Shown piece after piece: positions 1-13,900 of a stretch of DNA of 64,000 nucleotides. The stretch's first letter is position 1. Every line of letters starts with the position of its first letter. Location: assembly GCA_963576735.1 (NCBI GenBank), contig OY755171.1, positions 15,066,001 through 15,130,000 on the forward strand, written 5' to 3'. The notes beneath the pieces are model-generated. The model saw nothing but the letters and a program-made list of their open reading frames with translations, did not search any database and was not told where the DNA came from. This DNA is from Bedellia somnulentella (taxonomy: Eukaryota > Arthropoda > Insecta > Lepidoptera > Bedelliidae). The position numbers and the translations under genes are program-made.

Positions 1-125
1 TACGAATATTCGATAGTGTGAGGAAGAAAGAAAGAAATTTTAATATGGGTTAGAAGATTATAAGTGTGCCTATTATCGTTCTCGATGTGCAGAGTTGACC
101 CTCTGATCATAATCTTCTATTAAGT

Positions 126-248
126 ATTCCCTCTCATTCAACCAATTTCTATGGCTCCTCCTTCAATGTGCAGGCTTTGTGGAACGCACTTCCGGTAGAG
201 ATTTGTCCTGCTAAATCCCAATCTATTTTCAAAGATATGGTAAAAAAA
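126..248 (+). mobile_element. LINE reverse-transcriptase ORF tail (fragment)
   Basis: One frame reads VQALWNALPVEICPAKSQSI then FKDMVKK, the C-terminal end typical of many insect LINE ORF2 proteins. It is cut at 250 by a TIR element; after that element (from about 2462) the frame resumes HYLTES and stops. Truncated at the left. Confidence 0.6.
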
Positions 249-250
249 AC

Positions 251-1870
251 CGGCTATTCCCAGTAGTCTTAATCGATAGTCTTACCAGTAGGACTATTGG
301 TTTTTTTTGTCCCAATAGACTTACTAGTAAGACTATTGGGAAAATAATTCCCAGTAGTCTTACTAACCAATCAAAACTTTTTGGTACCTCTAAATGTTCC
401 AACTTTTATGTAGACCAAATAAGATTAATAGACATACCTACTTAGTGAAATTGAATATATGATTTAAAATCGAATATTTTTTTTGGCTGATTTCCTGTCA
501 CATTATATTTTATTGAGGTGTATTTGCCATGAACTAAATAATTTTCAATATACATGGGAATGGGTTTGTGGTTGTAATATATTTTCCGCCAAAATACAGT
601 CCTCAAAAGGTAAAATAACTATGTATTTATAGTATATTTTTTTGTTACTTTTTGGATTTAAAGTACCAGGGTAGAATAAACATAAAAGCAGCATAAATAA
701 AAACGCTTATTGGTTTTATACAAAATTATCATTTGGAGTTTATCAAAATCAGAATTAGAGAATAATCAGACAGTAGAATCAACCAAAAGACGTCCACAGG
801 TGGAGAAAGGCTCTTCCGAAAGATCTCCATAAAAACCGGTTCTGTGCTGCCCAAAAATTTTATCACGACGAAGTCGTCGGTCAACCTTATGGGAAACCTA
901 CGCAAACAAACAAACCGACCACATCAACCCTATTAATAACCTGATTCATGAAAAATATCACGTCGACCTCTAGACAGACACAGAAGACACAAAAATAGGT
1001 AAGATAAATTAAGCATCGGAAAAATATTTGTACAGATTTTCAAGATTATTAGTCACTAGTGGATCGTCCCAGCTTCGCACGGGTAGCGTTGTTTTTTAAA
1101 TATCTGAGGTTTCTTTCTTCAGTCACTGCTCAAGCATTGTGAAATTCAGCGCAATGTTTTCAATTTATTAAATTTATAGCACTCCCTAAACAGTGTAGTT
1201 TGGTGATTTTTAATGCGCTTTAATGAACGGTTCAGTATTTCCGTTTAATAGCAAATTTTGGAATAAAACGCTATGAAGTATTTATAACAATCTAATAAAT
1301 AAATCATTACATGTTGAAGGATGCAACTACTGGCGTCATCTATTATGTTATATGTAAATTAGTAACGATTCGGTTTTGGTCACGGGCGCGATGGCTTATT
1401 TTATGTATAATTTCGGTTTTCTCTACCGATTTCTATGATTCTTTTTTTATTGAATAGGTAATAATGCAAGCTTTTTTGAATTAGGGATGAGTGAGAGGTT
1501 TACAAACGTAAGAGTAAACAAATATAATCAGAATGTTCCGAACTGCTAAGCTATCAAGAATTACACGTGTTATTGTGAGTCAACCGTAACAGATAGACAT
1601 AAACTGCTGAGGATTTTTTTTAGATAATTTTATGAATATTTTTTCCGTCATACATGATTTCTATGTAAGTTTAACCATTAAGGCTGCACACGCGACGGAA
1701 GCTTAAAAAATGTAGTAACTTCTCCCGTTTTCCCAAAATTTCCCAAAATTCCCCTTTACTACTCTGCTGGAAAGTATACAAAAACCTGCCCAGGAGTATG
1801 GAGAATAATTGTACCAAATTTCGTTAAAATCCGTCGAGTAGTTTTTGTTTCCATAAGGAACATACAAACC

Positions 1871-1905
<35 letters not shown>

Positions 1906-2453
1906 GGACAGACAGACAGACAAAAATTTTACTGATTGCATTTTTGGCATCAGTATCGATCCCTAATCACCACCTGATAGTTATTTTGAAAATATATTTA
2001 ATGTACAGAATTGACCTCTCTACAGATTTATTATAAGTATAGATAACAACTTGTAGTTTATGCGTTCCTAGTACTTCAATTGAAAATTAAATTTACGTAC
2101 ATTTTTATAGCTGCTTAAGTTATAATTTCTAAAAAACTTTGTAAACGTTATAATTTCTAATTTATCAAAATAAGAGAAAAATATCGTGTCTAAAATGTAC
2201 ATTCCTTGGTAATAAATCAGCAAAACTGAAAATTACAAACAAGTGATGTATGCGTTGTTTGTATTAAATATATTAATAAGGTACTGTCTATGTCTAATAG
2301 TTACGAGTCCTTTATTTCTAAAACAAAATGTCAAGTAAGACTAATGGGAAAAATACGCCATAGACAATGTCCTACTTTCGGTAAGACTATTGAGAATAAA
2401 AATCCCATTAGTCCTACTGGTAAGACTATCCAGTAAGACTACTGGGAATAGCC
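251..2453. mobile_element. TIR DNA element (hAT-like?) carrying a Helitron
   Basis: Inverted termini of about 54 bp: CGGCTATTCCCAGTAGTCTT at 251 and its complement ending at 2453, each followed by copies of a GTAAGACTATTGGGA-type motif. An A8C flank on both sides is a possible 8-9 bp target duplication. No transposase is visible; about 1 kb of the interior is a Helitron (1056-2043). Confidence 0.6.
1056..2043 (-). mobile_element. Lep1-like non-autonomous Helitron
   Basis: 5' TCTATACTTATAATAAATC, 3' ...GATCCACTAG with a CCCG/CGGG-type hairpin just inside, inserted between A and T. Contains a (CTGT)n tract. Near-identical copies at 44819, 55123 and 61120. Non-coding. Confidence 0.7.
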
Positions 2454-2918
2454 GAAAAAAAACACTACCTCACTGAATCGTTATAAAACTGTTGCAAATT
2501 AAATTGTATATATTAAAAATATATATTAATATTAATATGTATTTTAAGTATTAATTTATTGTATCATATGTATGCATATGTTTTTAAATAGTTTATTATT
2601 ATTTGTTTTTTAATTTAATAAACACAATATTAATTTAAAAACTAGAATACTGTTTGTATAGATTTTGTAGATTAACGCACAATTGTTTCACCATATTGTT
2701 GGACATCCATCTCACATGATTATAATTTGTTACCTCACCATTCAAAGGTTGTCTGGAAGAGAGCGCTTTTAGTCATAAGACCGCCAACTGTACGTTTGTT
2801 ATTTAGGAGGGTTAAGGACTTCCGAGCTTAGATCTCGCCACACTCCTGATTACGCTTGACACAGACTGCTACACTACGCGCGAGCTTATAACGCATCTGC
2901 CTCTTGTTTTATATTATA

Positions 2919-3177
2919 TCATACATACATACATACATACATATACTCACGGCTATAAATCCCTTAACGGGGTAGCCAGAGCTTTGGAATGAAAAATTCC
3001 TCAGCCACTTTTGGAAGTTGATTGGGAAAAGATGGTAATAATAAATGTTTTTGGTGACGGGTCTCCAACCACATCGCCCAAAAATCACTTAATAAGCCCC
3101 TATACCCTTAGTCGTCTCTTACGATCACCCACGGGTAGAAATGGGGTAGTGTTATTCTAAGCCGACACTACACGGCA
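2919..3177 (-). mobile_element. SINE-2 copy, full length
   Basis: Read on the minus strand: GTGTAGTGTCGGCTTAGAAT head, AGAGGCGACTAAGG, GGAGACCC, AACTTCCAAAAGTGGCTGAGG, CTACCCCG, and a GTGAGTATATG(TATG)n tail. Defines the commonest repeat of the window. Confidence 0.75.
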
Positions 3178-3540
3178 CAATATTATATCAATGGCTCAAA
3201 TACGGCAACACAAAGAAATACTGCACGCATCTGACGACTGTCAAACATAAAACGAATTATGTACGACACTGACATTCTGATATCGGTATATTTTGCTCTT
3301 TTTTATAATAAGATAATTAATAAGAGATAAGTCTCTATCTGCATTTATAAAAAGAGAAAGCTATATAAATTCGCTTGCCCATTATAATACAAAATAACTT
3401 AATTTATATAGTACGTATACTTCTTATCCATTAGTATACAGATCAATGGTTTTTCCCCACTTGATGGTTTTGAAGAACGAAAATTTAACAAGTACAAACC
3501 ATGCACATCACTATTACTCGGGGTATGGTTATTGTTTTTT
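3178..3540. other. AT-rich stretch, nothing recognised
   Basis: No exon, repeat family or RNA gene identified between a SINE-2 copy and a transposase relict. Confidence 0.4.
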
Positions 3541-3800
3541 TTTTACCTGGCGTATCCCTAGGGGTATGTAATCCGTCATCCTTATTGGCCGTGTTCCATG
3601 GTCTGAAGAGGACTCGTTTGTTTACCTAATTTCCCGATCGCGAAACTGCACAAAATTCAGTGATTAACTGGCCAGCCAGATCGTGCGATTTAGCACCACT
3701 GGATATTTTTTGTGGGGAAGGATGTCCTATGTTAAGGAGTCTATATGGTGCCAATCAAACATTAGACACGATTATAATCTCACGATCATTATAATCCACG
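3540..3800 (+). pseudogene. mariner/Tc1-type transposase C-terminal relict
   Basis: A broken frame near 3660-3780 reads like WPARSCDLAPLDIF...MLRSLYGANQTLDT, which resembles the C-terminal D-containing motif (SxDLxPxDxFLW...VY) of IS630/Tc1/mariner transposases. No termini found. Confidence 0.5.
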
Positions 3801-4307
3801 ATGTGATTATCTACATATAGATCCGACAAGAATCAATATCCTGGCAGCTTGCTCGCGGTGGACATTTGCCAGATACCATTTTTCCGCTCTGTATCATTTT
3901 GACCACTAAGCATTTAAAGTGATGGTAAAGATATGATACTATTGTATCCATCACTGGTATAGCTAATAATTATTGTTTGTTGGTTGTACCTATTGTTATA
4001 AGAATTAAACAAAGATTATTTCTCACTTTTTATATAAAACCAGGATGACGAGAGACACTACAATTTCACTCCACAAGTTAGCATCACTATGATTTTGACA
4101 ATACCAAGCATCAAAATGTTGAAGTTTGTTAACAACTTTTTGAAACTTTACAATTTTCATTTACACTTTTCCATTCAATCACCGTTGTTGAGACCAAGCT
4201 TTAGAAGAGAAGGTATTTCCTAAAAATAAATAAAAAATATACTATTACTCAAAAAGCCAGGCGTTCCGAAATAATAAGAAAGATTAAATTAAATTTAAAT
4301 GATTCTC
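3801..4307. other. non-coding, nothing recognised
   Basis: AT-rich sequence between a transposase relict and a LINE 3' fragment; no supported feature. Confidence 0.4.
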
Positions 4308-4372
4308 GAGAGGTTTGCCAGGATCGTAAGTGGCGATTGGTAGTCTCGGCGTACACTAATGGGAATAAATGG
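4308..4372 (+). mobile_element. LINE 3'-end fragment
   Basis: GAGAGGTTTGCCAGGATCG and TAATGGGAATAAATGGCGCG resemble the 3' end of the LINE at 32318, with the tail lost. Confidence 0.5.
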
Positions 4373-4494
4373 CGCGAATATAGGAACTTTCACCAAAGTT
4401 GCGGGAAGCCGATACATGAAGGCAGTACAGGAACGATCGTTTTGAAAATATTTTGGGTGGCCCATGTCTAGCAGTTGATGCCTATAGTTTAAAA

Positions 4495-4728
4495 TACATA
4501 CATATGTATACTCAAGGCGATCAATCCCAAAAAGGTAGAGCTAGAAATTCCTTAGCCAGATTTGGAGTTGATAGGGGACAAGATGGTAGAAAAAAAGTAT
4601 CGTTGGTGATGGGTCTCCAACACCATTGCCCAACAACCACTTAAAAAAGCCCCATACTCTTAGTTACCTCTTATGACACTCGTGGGTAGAAAGGGTTAGT
4701 CACATTCTAAGCCGACACTACACGGCGA
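4495..4728 (-). mobile_element. SINE-2 copy
   Basis: CATATGTATACTCAAGGCGA... to CTAAGCCGACACTACACGGC; about 45 bp below the ccA stop codon, so it may lie in the ccA 3' UTR. Confidence 0.7.
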
Positions 4729-4772
4729 GATTAAAATTATATTTTAAATATTTACTGTAATCTATATTTTTC

Positions 4773-4985
4773 TCACCGTTCTCGTTTATTCCCGCTGGCA
4801 GCCAGCTCGTGTTCCAGCACAGCAATCTTCTCCTCATGCCGGGTCCTCTGCGCCTGCGCCCGCCGCTGTTGCTCCTCCAGCGCGTATACGATCTTCTCCA
4901 ACCGCTGTATCTGTTGCTGCTTACTCTCGAGAGTCATAAACAGCTCCTGGATTTCCTCTGATCGTGCGTTTATTTGCTGGTTTAC
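4773..4985 (-). CDS. ccA exon 17 (last)
   Basis: 213 nt including TGA. Encodes VNQQINARSEEIQELF...KQQQIQRLEKI. Aligned without gaps from the exon start, 18 of the first 40 residues equal ccB exon 16, the clearest evidence that ccA and ccB are paralogues. It is far more GC-rich than its surroundings. Confidence 0.85.
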   Translation of the reverse strand, partial: VNQQINARSEEIQELFMTLESKQQQIQRLEKIVYALEEQQRRAQAQRTRHEEKIAVLEHELAASGNKRER

Positions 4986-7900
4986 CTGGATACATTTTAT
5001 TATGGCCGTTCTTTATCGTGTCAATTTACCAAAACTGAGGCGCTTCATAGAAATCCTTACCATAAAAAAATAAGATAGAAAATTAGACTCAAACTCAAAA
5101 CATTCACGCTGGATGTATCATAAGAAGTAGCAGAGGTAGCAATACTTCTGAACATCACGTGTATCATCTTAATGTCACCTGATGTTCAGAGTAACCACGT
5201 TTTGCTTGGACAGTTAACTCACATGATAGGGGACAGGAAACTTATCTACTAATAAGTTACACATTACACAATTATAAACACTTTTAGAACTGAGTGTTTC
5301 GCATCCCGACGTATAAACTAACATACCCTTAACTTTGGAGGGATTTATTATTATTACCCCTATTATTTCCATTGCATACAAACTTAAATTTATGATTTGT
5401 ACCTTGTTAAGAGAATACCAAACCAATTAAGGTTATAGAACTGTTAAATGTTTAATAAAAAGGTGTTTAAGCATTCTAACACGAACGAAATCTTACATCA
5501 TTTATTATCTTCATCCTCTGTTCGACATCCTGGTGCAGACAGTGAAGCTCTCGAGTTTGATCACATTCTTTCTTCTTAAGGTTTTCAATGAATTCTTCTC
5601 GAACCTAAATATAATTTTACTCATTAAAACTTTTATAATTCCAACAGATGATTGTTTCTTAGTCTTGGACGTTATTTATATGTGTATTATATAATACTAG
5701 CTGACCCGACAGACTTCGTACTGTCAAATTTGCTTATGACAAAGCTTAAGGCGTTTTTTAAATTAATTTAATAAAACCTCAAAAATTGTAGCCTATGTGT
5801 TATTCTGATTTATAAGCTATAGCCTATGTGTTATTCTGATGTATAAGCTATATTGTGGTAAAGTTTCATTCAAATCCATTCAGTAGTTTTTACGTGAAAG
5901 AGTAACAAACATCCATACATCCATACATCCATACTTACAAACTTTCGCCTTTATAATATTAATAGGATTAAATATGTCATTCAGTTAGTATCCCATAATT
6001 CAAGTTTTAATATAAGTTTGGGGCTAATTTGATCTGTATGTAATATGTCCGTATATTTATTTTTATTTATTATGACTGTGGCAGTAGTTTTTATTCGATC
6101 AATATACTGATGTAAGTAGAATAAATTCAGTAAAAGGATAAAGGATGATGACTTTTGTCCTATGGAGTTCTAGAATAATTTTTCCCTTCACTCATTTATA
6201 CGAATTACAAACCAATATTTCAAATTAACGACATGATAGTCCAGTGGATAGAACACCCGCCCGAAAGCAGAAGGCGTGAGTTTCAATCCTGGGTCTGGCC
6301 TACACCAATTTGTCTTTTCTAAATTCATATGTGTGGTTAATTTATCATGGTTGTTAACGGTGAGGGAAAACATCGTGAGGAAACCCACATGGCTGAGTTG
6401 TACTTAGTCATGTGACAGTGTATTCGTACAAAACGGCGATAGGCCTGCCCCCTATCACGTGAGTACACTGTCTAAGCAAAACGTGGGTACCTTCTCTGGA
6501 CACTAGATAGCGCTGCCATGTGAGTTCAGAAGTATTGGTACCTCTGCCAACCCCTTCGGGGAAAAACGGCGTGAACGTTTATGTTATGTTTATGTTTATT
6601 TCTAATAGATTTCACTGATGGATTTGAGTTCGACCCTACCATAAAATTAATAGGGTGAAGGATTTTTTAAAATAAATGTAATTTAATAACTGCAACTTTA
6701 TAAAAACACTTTGAACAACCTCGACTTCTCATTAAAGATCCATATCAATAGGCACACACGCGTACGAATTAATTATATTTTTGTTTCAAGTATCGAGAGC
6801 CTCACAAAAAAACTAATATGTTTTTTTAATTATCAATTAAGGAAATAAAAATGATCGACACCAGCGGGTCTCGAATCCACGACATCCGGGTATACGCCCC
6901 CGTCGCTCTGCCAACTGAGCTAAGGTATCAAGTGATCACTCCCGCGAAGAATTGTGTCCAAAATTTTTAGTGTCTTAATTGATTACTTATAAATGCGGTT
7001 TTCATGCAAAACAAGCCTAATTATGTAATATATTTTAATTTTGATTTTAAACTTTAAGTGGTTGACAGTTTAAAACCTATAAGTGTCAACACGGCAGTCT
7101 CTAGAGACTTGGAAATAAGTTTTTATGACATACGAACAGTCAGACATGACGCACTGACTGAACATGAACTATAAGGGATCAGTTTTTGGTTATGGCTAGA
7201 AACGCTTATAAAGACATAAGAAAAGATGTTTTAAGGACCCATGTTAGTACATTAGTAGCTAGATACTTGACCACAGCCATACTTTTATATCCCGCTGACA
7301 TCACTTTTATAGTGCAAATAAGAAGTACTCGAATAAGTTCTACGATTTTCATGAATACGACATATTACCTTTATGATTTTAGCCTGTGCTCTTAGAGATT
7401 TTTCTTGACGTTCAAGGTCATGATTTTTCTGCGCAAGGGCTTCTGATAGCTTTTCGTTTTTGTGTACAGCATCCATTAATTTTATTTTTAGATCCGTCAC
7501 CTGCAATTTTTTGTAATGATCCGATTATGATGTGCACAACATACGGCATGATACATATCTTGTATATAATAAAAAATGGATCGCTTATTAAGCGCAAAAG
7601 TCGAAAACGGTCAGACCGATACATCTGATTCTTTGATTAAAGTGTTACTTAAAATTTGCTAAACGTTCCTGCTATGTAAAAAAAAGCATAAGTTGTGAGA
7701 ATAATTATAAAAGCATAGTTTTTCTCTTCGTATGACAGAAGATATATAGTTCAGTTATATTTATTACCTCTTGACTTGCTTGGTTGTTATCCTTTCCGTT
7801 GTCTTTCGCCATTTCGTTTTCTGAACGAATATTTTGTATGTACTCTTCATATTGTTGTACTTTTTGCTCACTAAAGTCACAAAAATGTAATAATTAGGAA

Positions 7901-10900
7901 TTTAACACATTTAATTATTTATTTGGCGTGTAGTGCCGGCTTAGAACGTCACTACTTCTTTCTACCCACGGGTGTCGTAAGAGGCGACTAAGTGTATGGG
8001 GCTTTCTTAAGTGGTTTTTGGACGATGCAGTTGGAGACCCAACACCATCTTTCAAATGTGGCTGAGGAGTTTCTAGCTCGAAGTTCTGGCTACCCCTTTT
8101 TGGGATTAATGGTGAGTATATGTATGTATGTATAATTACTTTAGCCGCGCATTCCTAGCTAAATCTCTGATTTGACACTGCAACTCTTTGTTACTTTCTT
8201 CCAATGTTATCAGTTCAGCTGCTAATTTTTGTTGCATTTCCACTTTGTTGCCATCCTGAAATTAAGTCACAATATTAGCAAAACTAGTTTAATAGAACAT
8301 AAAAAGTATTTCGCAAGACGTCTTTATTTCATCACTCGCGTTTTTGCCTAGTATTTTTCTCTGTTTTAAAAATGTAATCACATTTTTTTTGTTATCCATA
8401 TTAACATATTATTTTATAAGTGTCTCGTCTCCCCCAACAAATTCGCGATTTGAGTATTATGTGGCAAGAAAAGCCGGGTCGCAATAGGGCTCTACAGCCA
8501 TCCACGACGATGTGGGATCCTATCAACACACTAGCGCTGCAACAATCAGTATAATTATCAGAGTCGTTAATATGAACTTTGCTGACATTGCCAAATAAGC
8601 TAATGCAGTAGTTATTAGCATTTTTGTCAGAATTTTTTCTTTGTTATTCTTTGCTAATGGTCCAGTCCAGAAGAACAACTAAGAAGTACCATACCCTTTA
8701 CCAGCTCTCGCTATTTCTATATTTTTTTTATATATGGGCATATTATTATACACAGAACAAGTTAGCACCAAAATAAGTAAGACTTGTTTTATGGGATACT
8801 AACTCAATGATATATATTCATATTATTTCAAACCAATATAAATAACATCCAAGACTAAGAAACAATATAATTAATGCTCATCACATAAATGTTGCTCTCA
8901 GCGGGGATCGAACCCGCAACTTCTGGACTCTCGGTCCGAAAGTTGCGTACTCACCTATACACTCGGAAACGGAAGTCATCAAATTATGAAAAATATTAAA
9001 TGTACTTTAATAGAAAACTCATGTTGTACTACTTTAATTTAACCAATAATAACTACCTAATTATCTGTTACGTTCGCTCTGGGCTTAAATATTTTTCTGG
9101 AATGTAATACTGAAAAAAGAAGACTATATTTAAATCGATTAATTGTTCAGTACATTAACTTCGTTAAATATAATGTTAATTTGCATAAACTATTATATCT
9201 AACAATGAAATATGATATCGAAAAACATATTTACACTTATTTTTGTAAGAGTTTCAAGGAACCTGACTTTCTCCCTCATGCATACGGTAAGTTCTTCTTC
9301 AGTAATTTTTAAAGACTCTTTTGTAGATTCTAGTTCAGCGCACATATTTATTTCTTTTCTTTTCATTTCATCTGCAAAATTAAATAAATAATCCTTTTAT
9401 AATAGAGCTACCGATATCAATAAAAGGTAGTATTTCCTTTAATCATTTATGATAAATTTGATCTGTCAAATATGCACAGGCAGTTCTATACACTTATAGA
9501 GTTAGATCTCAGAGCAGATCAGACAACTTATTTTTGAAAGCATAGAATTTTGGGATTTACGTAGAGTGTAGTGTACTTTTAAATACCTGCAGGCTTGTGG
9601 AGTTCGTTTAATGACACCTGCGCAGATACTATGTATATAAAAAAGTTGACCAAAAATAAATTTTACTTGACTTAAATTTAAATGATAAATTTTTCACATA
9701 TATTTTGTGGAATATTGTTGTGAAATAATATGTAAAGTGACAGGCGCTTTCTATTGACCAGATCTTTAGCCAGACGTTTTAAAGCTCTAAAAATATTTAA
9801 CCTACTTATTTGCAAATGTCTGATTTTTAAATATGCTATTAATATAAGACCGCTATTACAAAATTATATTAAATCAGTGAGACCAATTCTAATGGCCAAA
9901 TACTATTCAACTATCACTATGAGCGCGAGGGCACTATATATGCGTGTTCTAGCTATACGAGCTCGCTCTCGGGGGTGAGACATTCATGGTTATTTTTAAA
10001 CGTCAACCAAAAGGGATATTTTCGACAATTCGTCATTATTTGTCAGCTAAACATAAAGTATTGTTAAATAAACCGTGGTAAAATAAAATAATTAAAAGCC
10101 TTCTAATGATGATTCGAAGCCTTCTTCTTCTTTCTTCTTCTTTAGCCAGATAAAGGGGGTACCAAAGGTTTGCCAGGATCGTACAAAGTTGCGATTAATC
10201 TCTGCCTAACTTGATGGGAGCGAATATATGTATGTATGTAAAACGAAAAAAATATGCAATAATAATAAAGGTAAAATAACCTGTTAGTTTTTTAATAAGT
10301 TCCAATTCTTTCACTTTATGTTGTAGTTCTTTAATCTCTTTATGACTTTCATCCAGTCTGATTTCAGTTTCATATCTTAATTGGGCTTGCTCTGATTTTA
10401 GTTGGCTCTCTTGGTCTAGCACAGATTTTAAGTCTGCTAAATTTTTCTTTAAATCTTTAATTTCTGCTTCATATTTTTTAGTAGATTCTGCTGCTTTCTC
10501 CCTGATATGCACAATTCTGAAAGGAACATTATAAAATATAATTATTAATGCCTTTAACGTAATTCAGGGATCTATAATTTGCATGTTCAGTTTACGTTTT
10601 AATGTTATAGTTATTGAATATAGTTAAGGGCTGTTTTAAGCCGAGAACACACAGCTCACAAGTCTTTAGTACAATAAGATATCTAAATAAGAATTATAAT
10701 ACGCAAAAAAACGAAATTGCTTACTCTGCATTTAAGATGTTACACTGTGACAATAAATTGTTATTTGACAACTCGCCCGTTTTTATAGATTCCTTCAGCT
10801 TTCTTGCTCTTGTCTCAAATACAGCTTCTCTTTGTCGATTCTAAGTAATAAAAATCTATTTTATTTCGTTGTTGGGAAATTGGATTACAGATAAAATTAT

Positions 10901-13900
10901 ATCTAATCTATTTAGTAAATTTACTTGCAGTCAATACATATTTGTTATTATGTAGCCCTTATTATGTGCTAATTAGAAAAGTGGACGCATTAGGAAATGG
11001 ACGGAGAAGGAAAAAATAGTGAACCGATCGGTAAAGTAGACACATTAGGAAAGTGGTTTTGGATCTAGTACATCAATTAAGTAAATAAATGGCTCTTGAG
11101 AAACTAATCCAAGAATAACCTTTTTTTAAAAAGGTTTTGTGTTTTGACAAATGGTTTAATGTTTTTCTTGTTCTTTCCTAAAGGTAAATGGAAGCATGAA
11201 AAACATGTCTGTTTTGCTTGCCTGGCTTGCTCGACAGCTCTGATCAGAGTGCTCGCGGTTATAGTAGTCGGTCCTGTGTCAAATGTCACGATTACACGCC
11301 CAAATACTACACACATCAAAAGTGTCTAGGGATCAAGCATTTTTGTGCGGATTTCTTGAGATTGAGATGTGGCTTTGTAATAAATTTATGATTTTATAAA
11401 TTCATATGGTTCCTTTTTTGGTGCATTTCATAATTTGAAAGAGGAACTGTCAATCAAATTCGAGTAAAAGATGAAAATCAGCTATCAATATTTTCCCTAT
11501 AAAAACATACAACGCATTAAAAACATGATTAGTGCTACGGTTTCCCTACTACTGATTAAAATCAACGTTATTATGGAGCGGCGACGTCATTTAAGCAGGG
11601 AAGAAATGCTCAGAGCCGTGGGAGTGATAGAAGTTGGTTCGCGGCAACGTATTGTGCCTTAAGCTCTGAAAACAAGTCAGAGTGTTATCAGTTGACTTTT
11701 GACACGTTCCCGAAGCACTGCACACAGGTCCCACCACCGTAGGTAAAAAGTCCAAAATATTGACAAGGAGATAGACCAACTTATCATCATACTCAAAAAT
11801 TACCAAATTATGATAAAATATAATTATTTTAGCCGTCATTCTGTTCTTTCATCTTTAAATTGTCATCGAAAGTGAACACATTAGTCGTTCGCAACAGTTT
11901 GATTCATTTTGCAGCGAAAATTTGTGTAAACGTTTTTTGTTATATTTAAAAATCTATTGCAGATAGTGACAAAAAAATGAAAATGATAATTTTATGCATT
12001 TTGACACAATTTTATAACTTATTCTATAACTTATTTGTATGCTACGTAACACGTACGTTCGAAATCTAAATTCGGCGTAAATGTTTGGATTTACATAACA
12101 TAACATAACATAAACGTTCACGCCGAATATCCCCGAAGGGGTTGGCAGAGGTACTAATACTTCTGAACATCACGTGACATTGTCACATGGTGTTCAGAGT
12201 ACCCACGTTTTGCATGGACAGTGTACTCACGTGATAGGAGGCAGGCCTATCGCCGTTTTGTACGAATACACTGTCACATGACTAAGTACAACTCAGCCAT
12301 GTGGGTTTCTTAACGATGTTTTCCCTCACCGTTAACAACCATGATAAATAAACCACACATATGTCTTTAGAAAAGACAAATTGGTGTAGGCCCGACCCAG
12401 GATTTGAACACTAGTCGTTTGCACGAGAACCGAGTGTTCTACCCACTGGGCTATCACGGTTGTCATGTTTGGATTTAACTTAAGTTTTAACTATGCATCA
12501 CAGCTATTGATGATTTATATACCAAATTGGAGGATAGACTGTTTAGTTTTATAAACAGTTGTCACTTGTTGCGGATATTTGCGGCTGCCAATTTCATAAG
12601 GGTTCTACGACATTACCAAAACCGGTTGCAATAAAACTAAATATAACTATTGGGTTTTTTTTTCGTTCGTTACAGGTTTTTATTACAGAATTAGTTTTAC
12701 TAGGTTTTTTTTTTTAATTTTGGACTAGTTTAAATGGATTAGCTACAAAAACAGCTCGCATAATTGTCGATTCTAATCACGAGCCTTAGGAAGTAACCTA
12801 AAAAGAAAATATCTTCCTTGTATCAGTCTGTTATCAATTTGTTGGATGCTTAATATTTTTTGCAACTAATATTCACAGTGGAGTAGTAGAAGGTATTATA
12901 AAAATGAACTAAAATCATAACATTATTATATTAATTGTTTTTTTATATTATTATGTATGTAATAAATGTGTAAATATTGTATTTTATTTTAGCAAACAAC
13001 GATATTTAAGTGAGTCCGCAGTAGTGTGCGCTCTAACATGACTCCTACAGTGCCATGGGTCAGATAAATAGTGCTCTTATGGTTAAAAAGTTATAGCTAA
13101 AGTTTATTGAGGATTATGGCTTGCGGTTCAAGCCATAATCCTCATCTCTGCAGCAAACAAACGGTGCGGCCTAGAGTCTAGGTTAAGGTTTCAAAAAATA
13201 GTGCATAAATACTGTTATGCCAATTCCCAGAAGGAACCGTTCATTGGTTCCGGAGTTATTAAGGTTTCGATTAGGCTTGGGATTATGGCTTGAGGTTTTG
13301 AAAACCTCAAATATCTCCGTAATGTCTGCAGCTAATCGGTTGAATGTTATGTCAAAAAATAGTGCGGAAATAGTGCCTCCGGACTATAATTATTTCCATC
13401 CGATTTATTAAGCCCAAGTCTCTTAATAAAAAGCATTAACTTTAACATACATTTCTGTCCAGGTACATTCCAGCAGAAAAGTGATTAGGATTTTTCTTGT
13501 CGATTTTTCAAAGTTTCGTTTTGGTATGCATATTATTTAATCAAACTAATTGCAATTATTTAAGTAAGGCTATCTTGTATGTATTGTTACAGATTTTACT
13601 GTTTCTTTTTCATATGCGCGGGGAGTGGTGTAATCTTTTGACCTCACTTAAGAGCTTATTCCATTTGTCTGAATGAAGACGTCTGAACGCCACAGAAACT
13701 GAATTCAGACTAACGTTCAGAACGCTAGAACTGAAATTTGTGTAGTGGAATAACAAGCGTCTGCGGCAGTAACTTCGAAGGACGTCTGAATTCAGCAACG
13801 ACAAAGAGATGCGGATTTGCTGCAGAGATGAGGATTATGGCTTGAACCTCAAGCCATAATCCTCAATAAACACTAGCTATAACTTTTTAACCATAAGAGC

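Noticed and set aside
1865..1925. CRISPR-like regular repeats
   Set aside because: A simple tetranucleotide tract within an insect Helitron, not spaced repeats.
1759..1950. Short frame with repeated LSVC
   Set aside because: Translation of the (CTGT)n tract inside a Helitron; the same artefact appears at 44912 and 55216.
4700..4772. Continuation of ccA through the donor-like CG|GTGAGA
   Set aside because: No coding exon with matching phase was found below 4773, so the TGA is taken as the stop; noted as uncertain.
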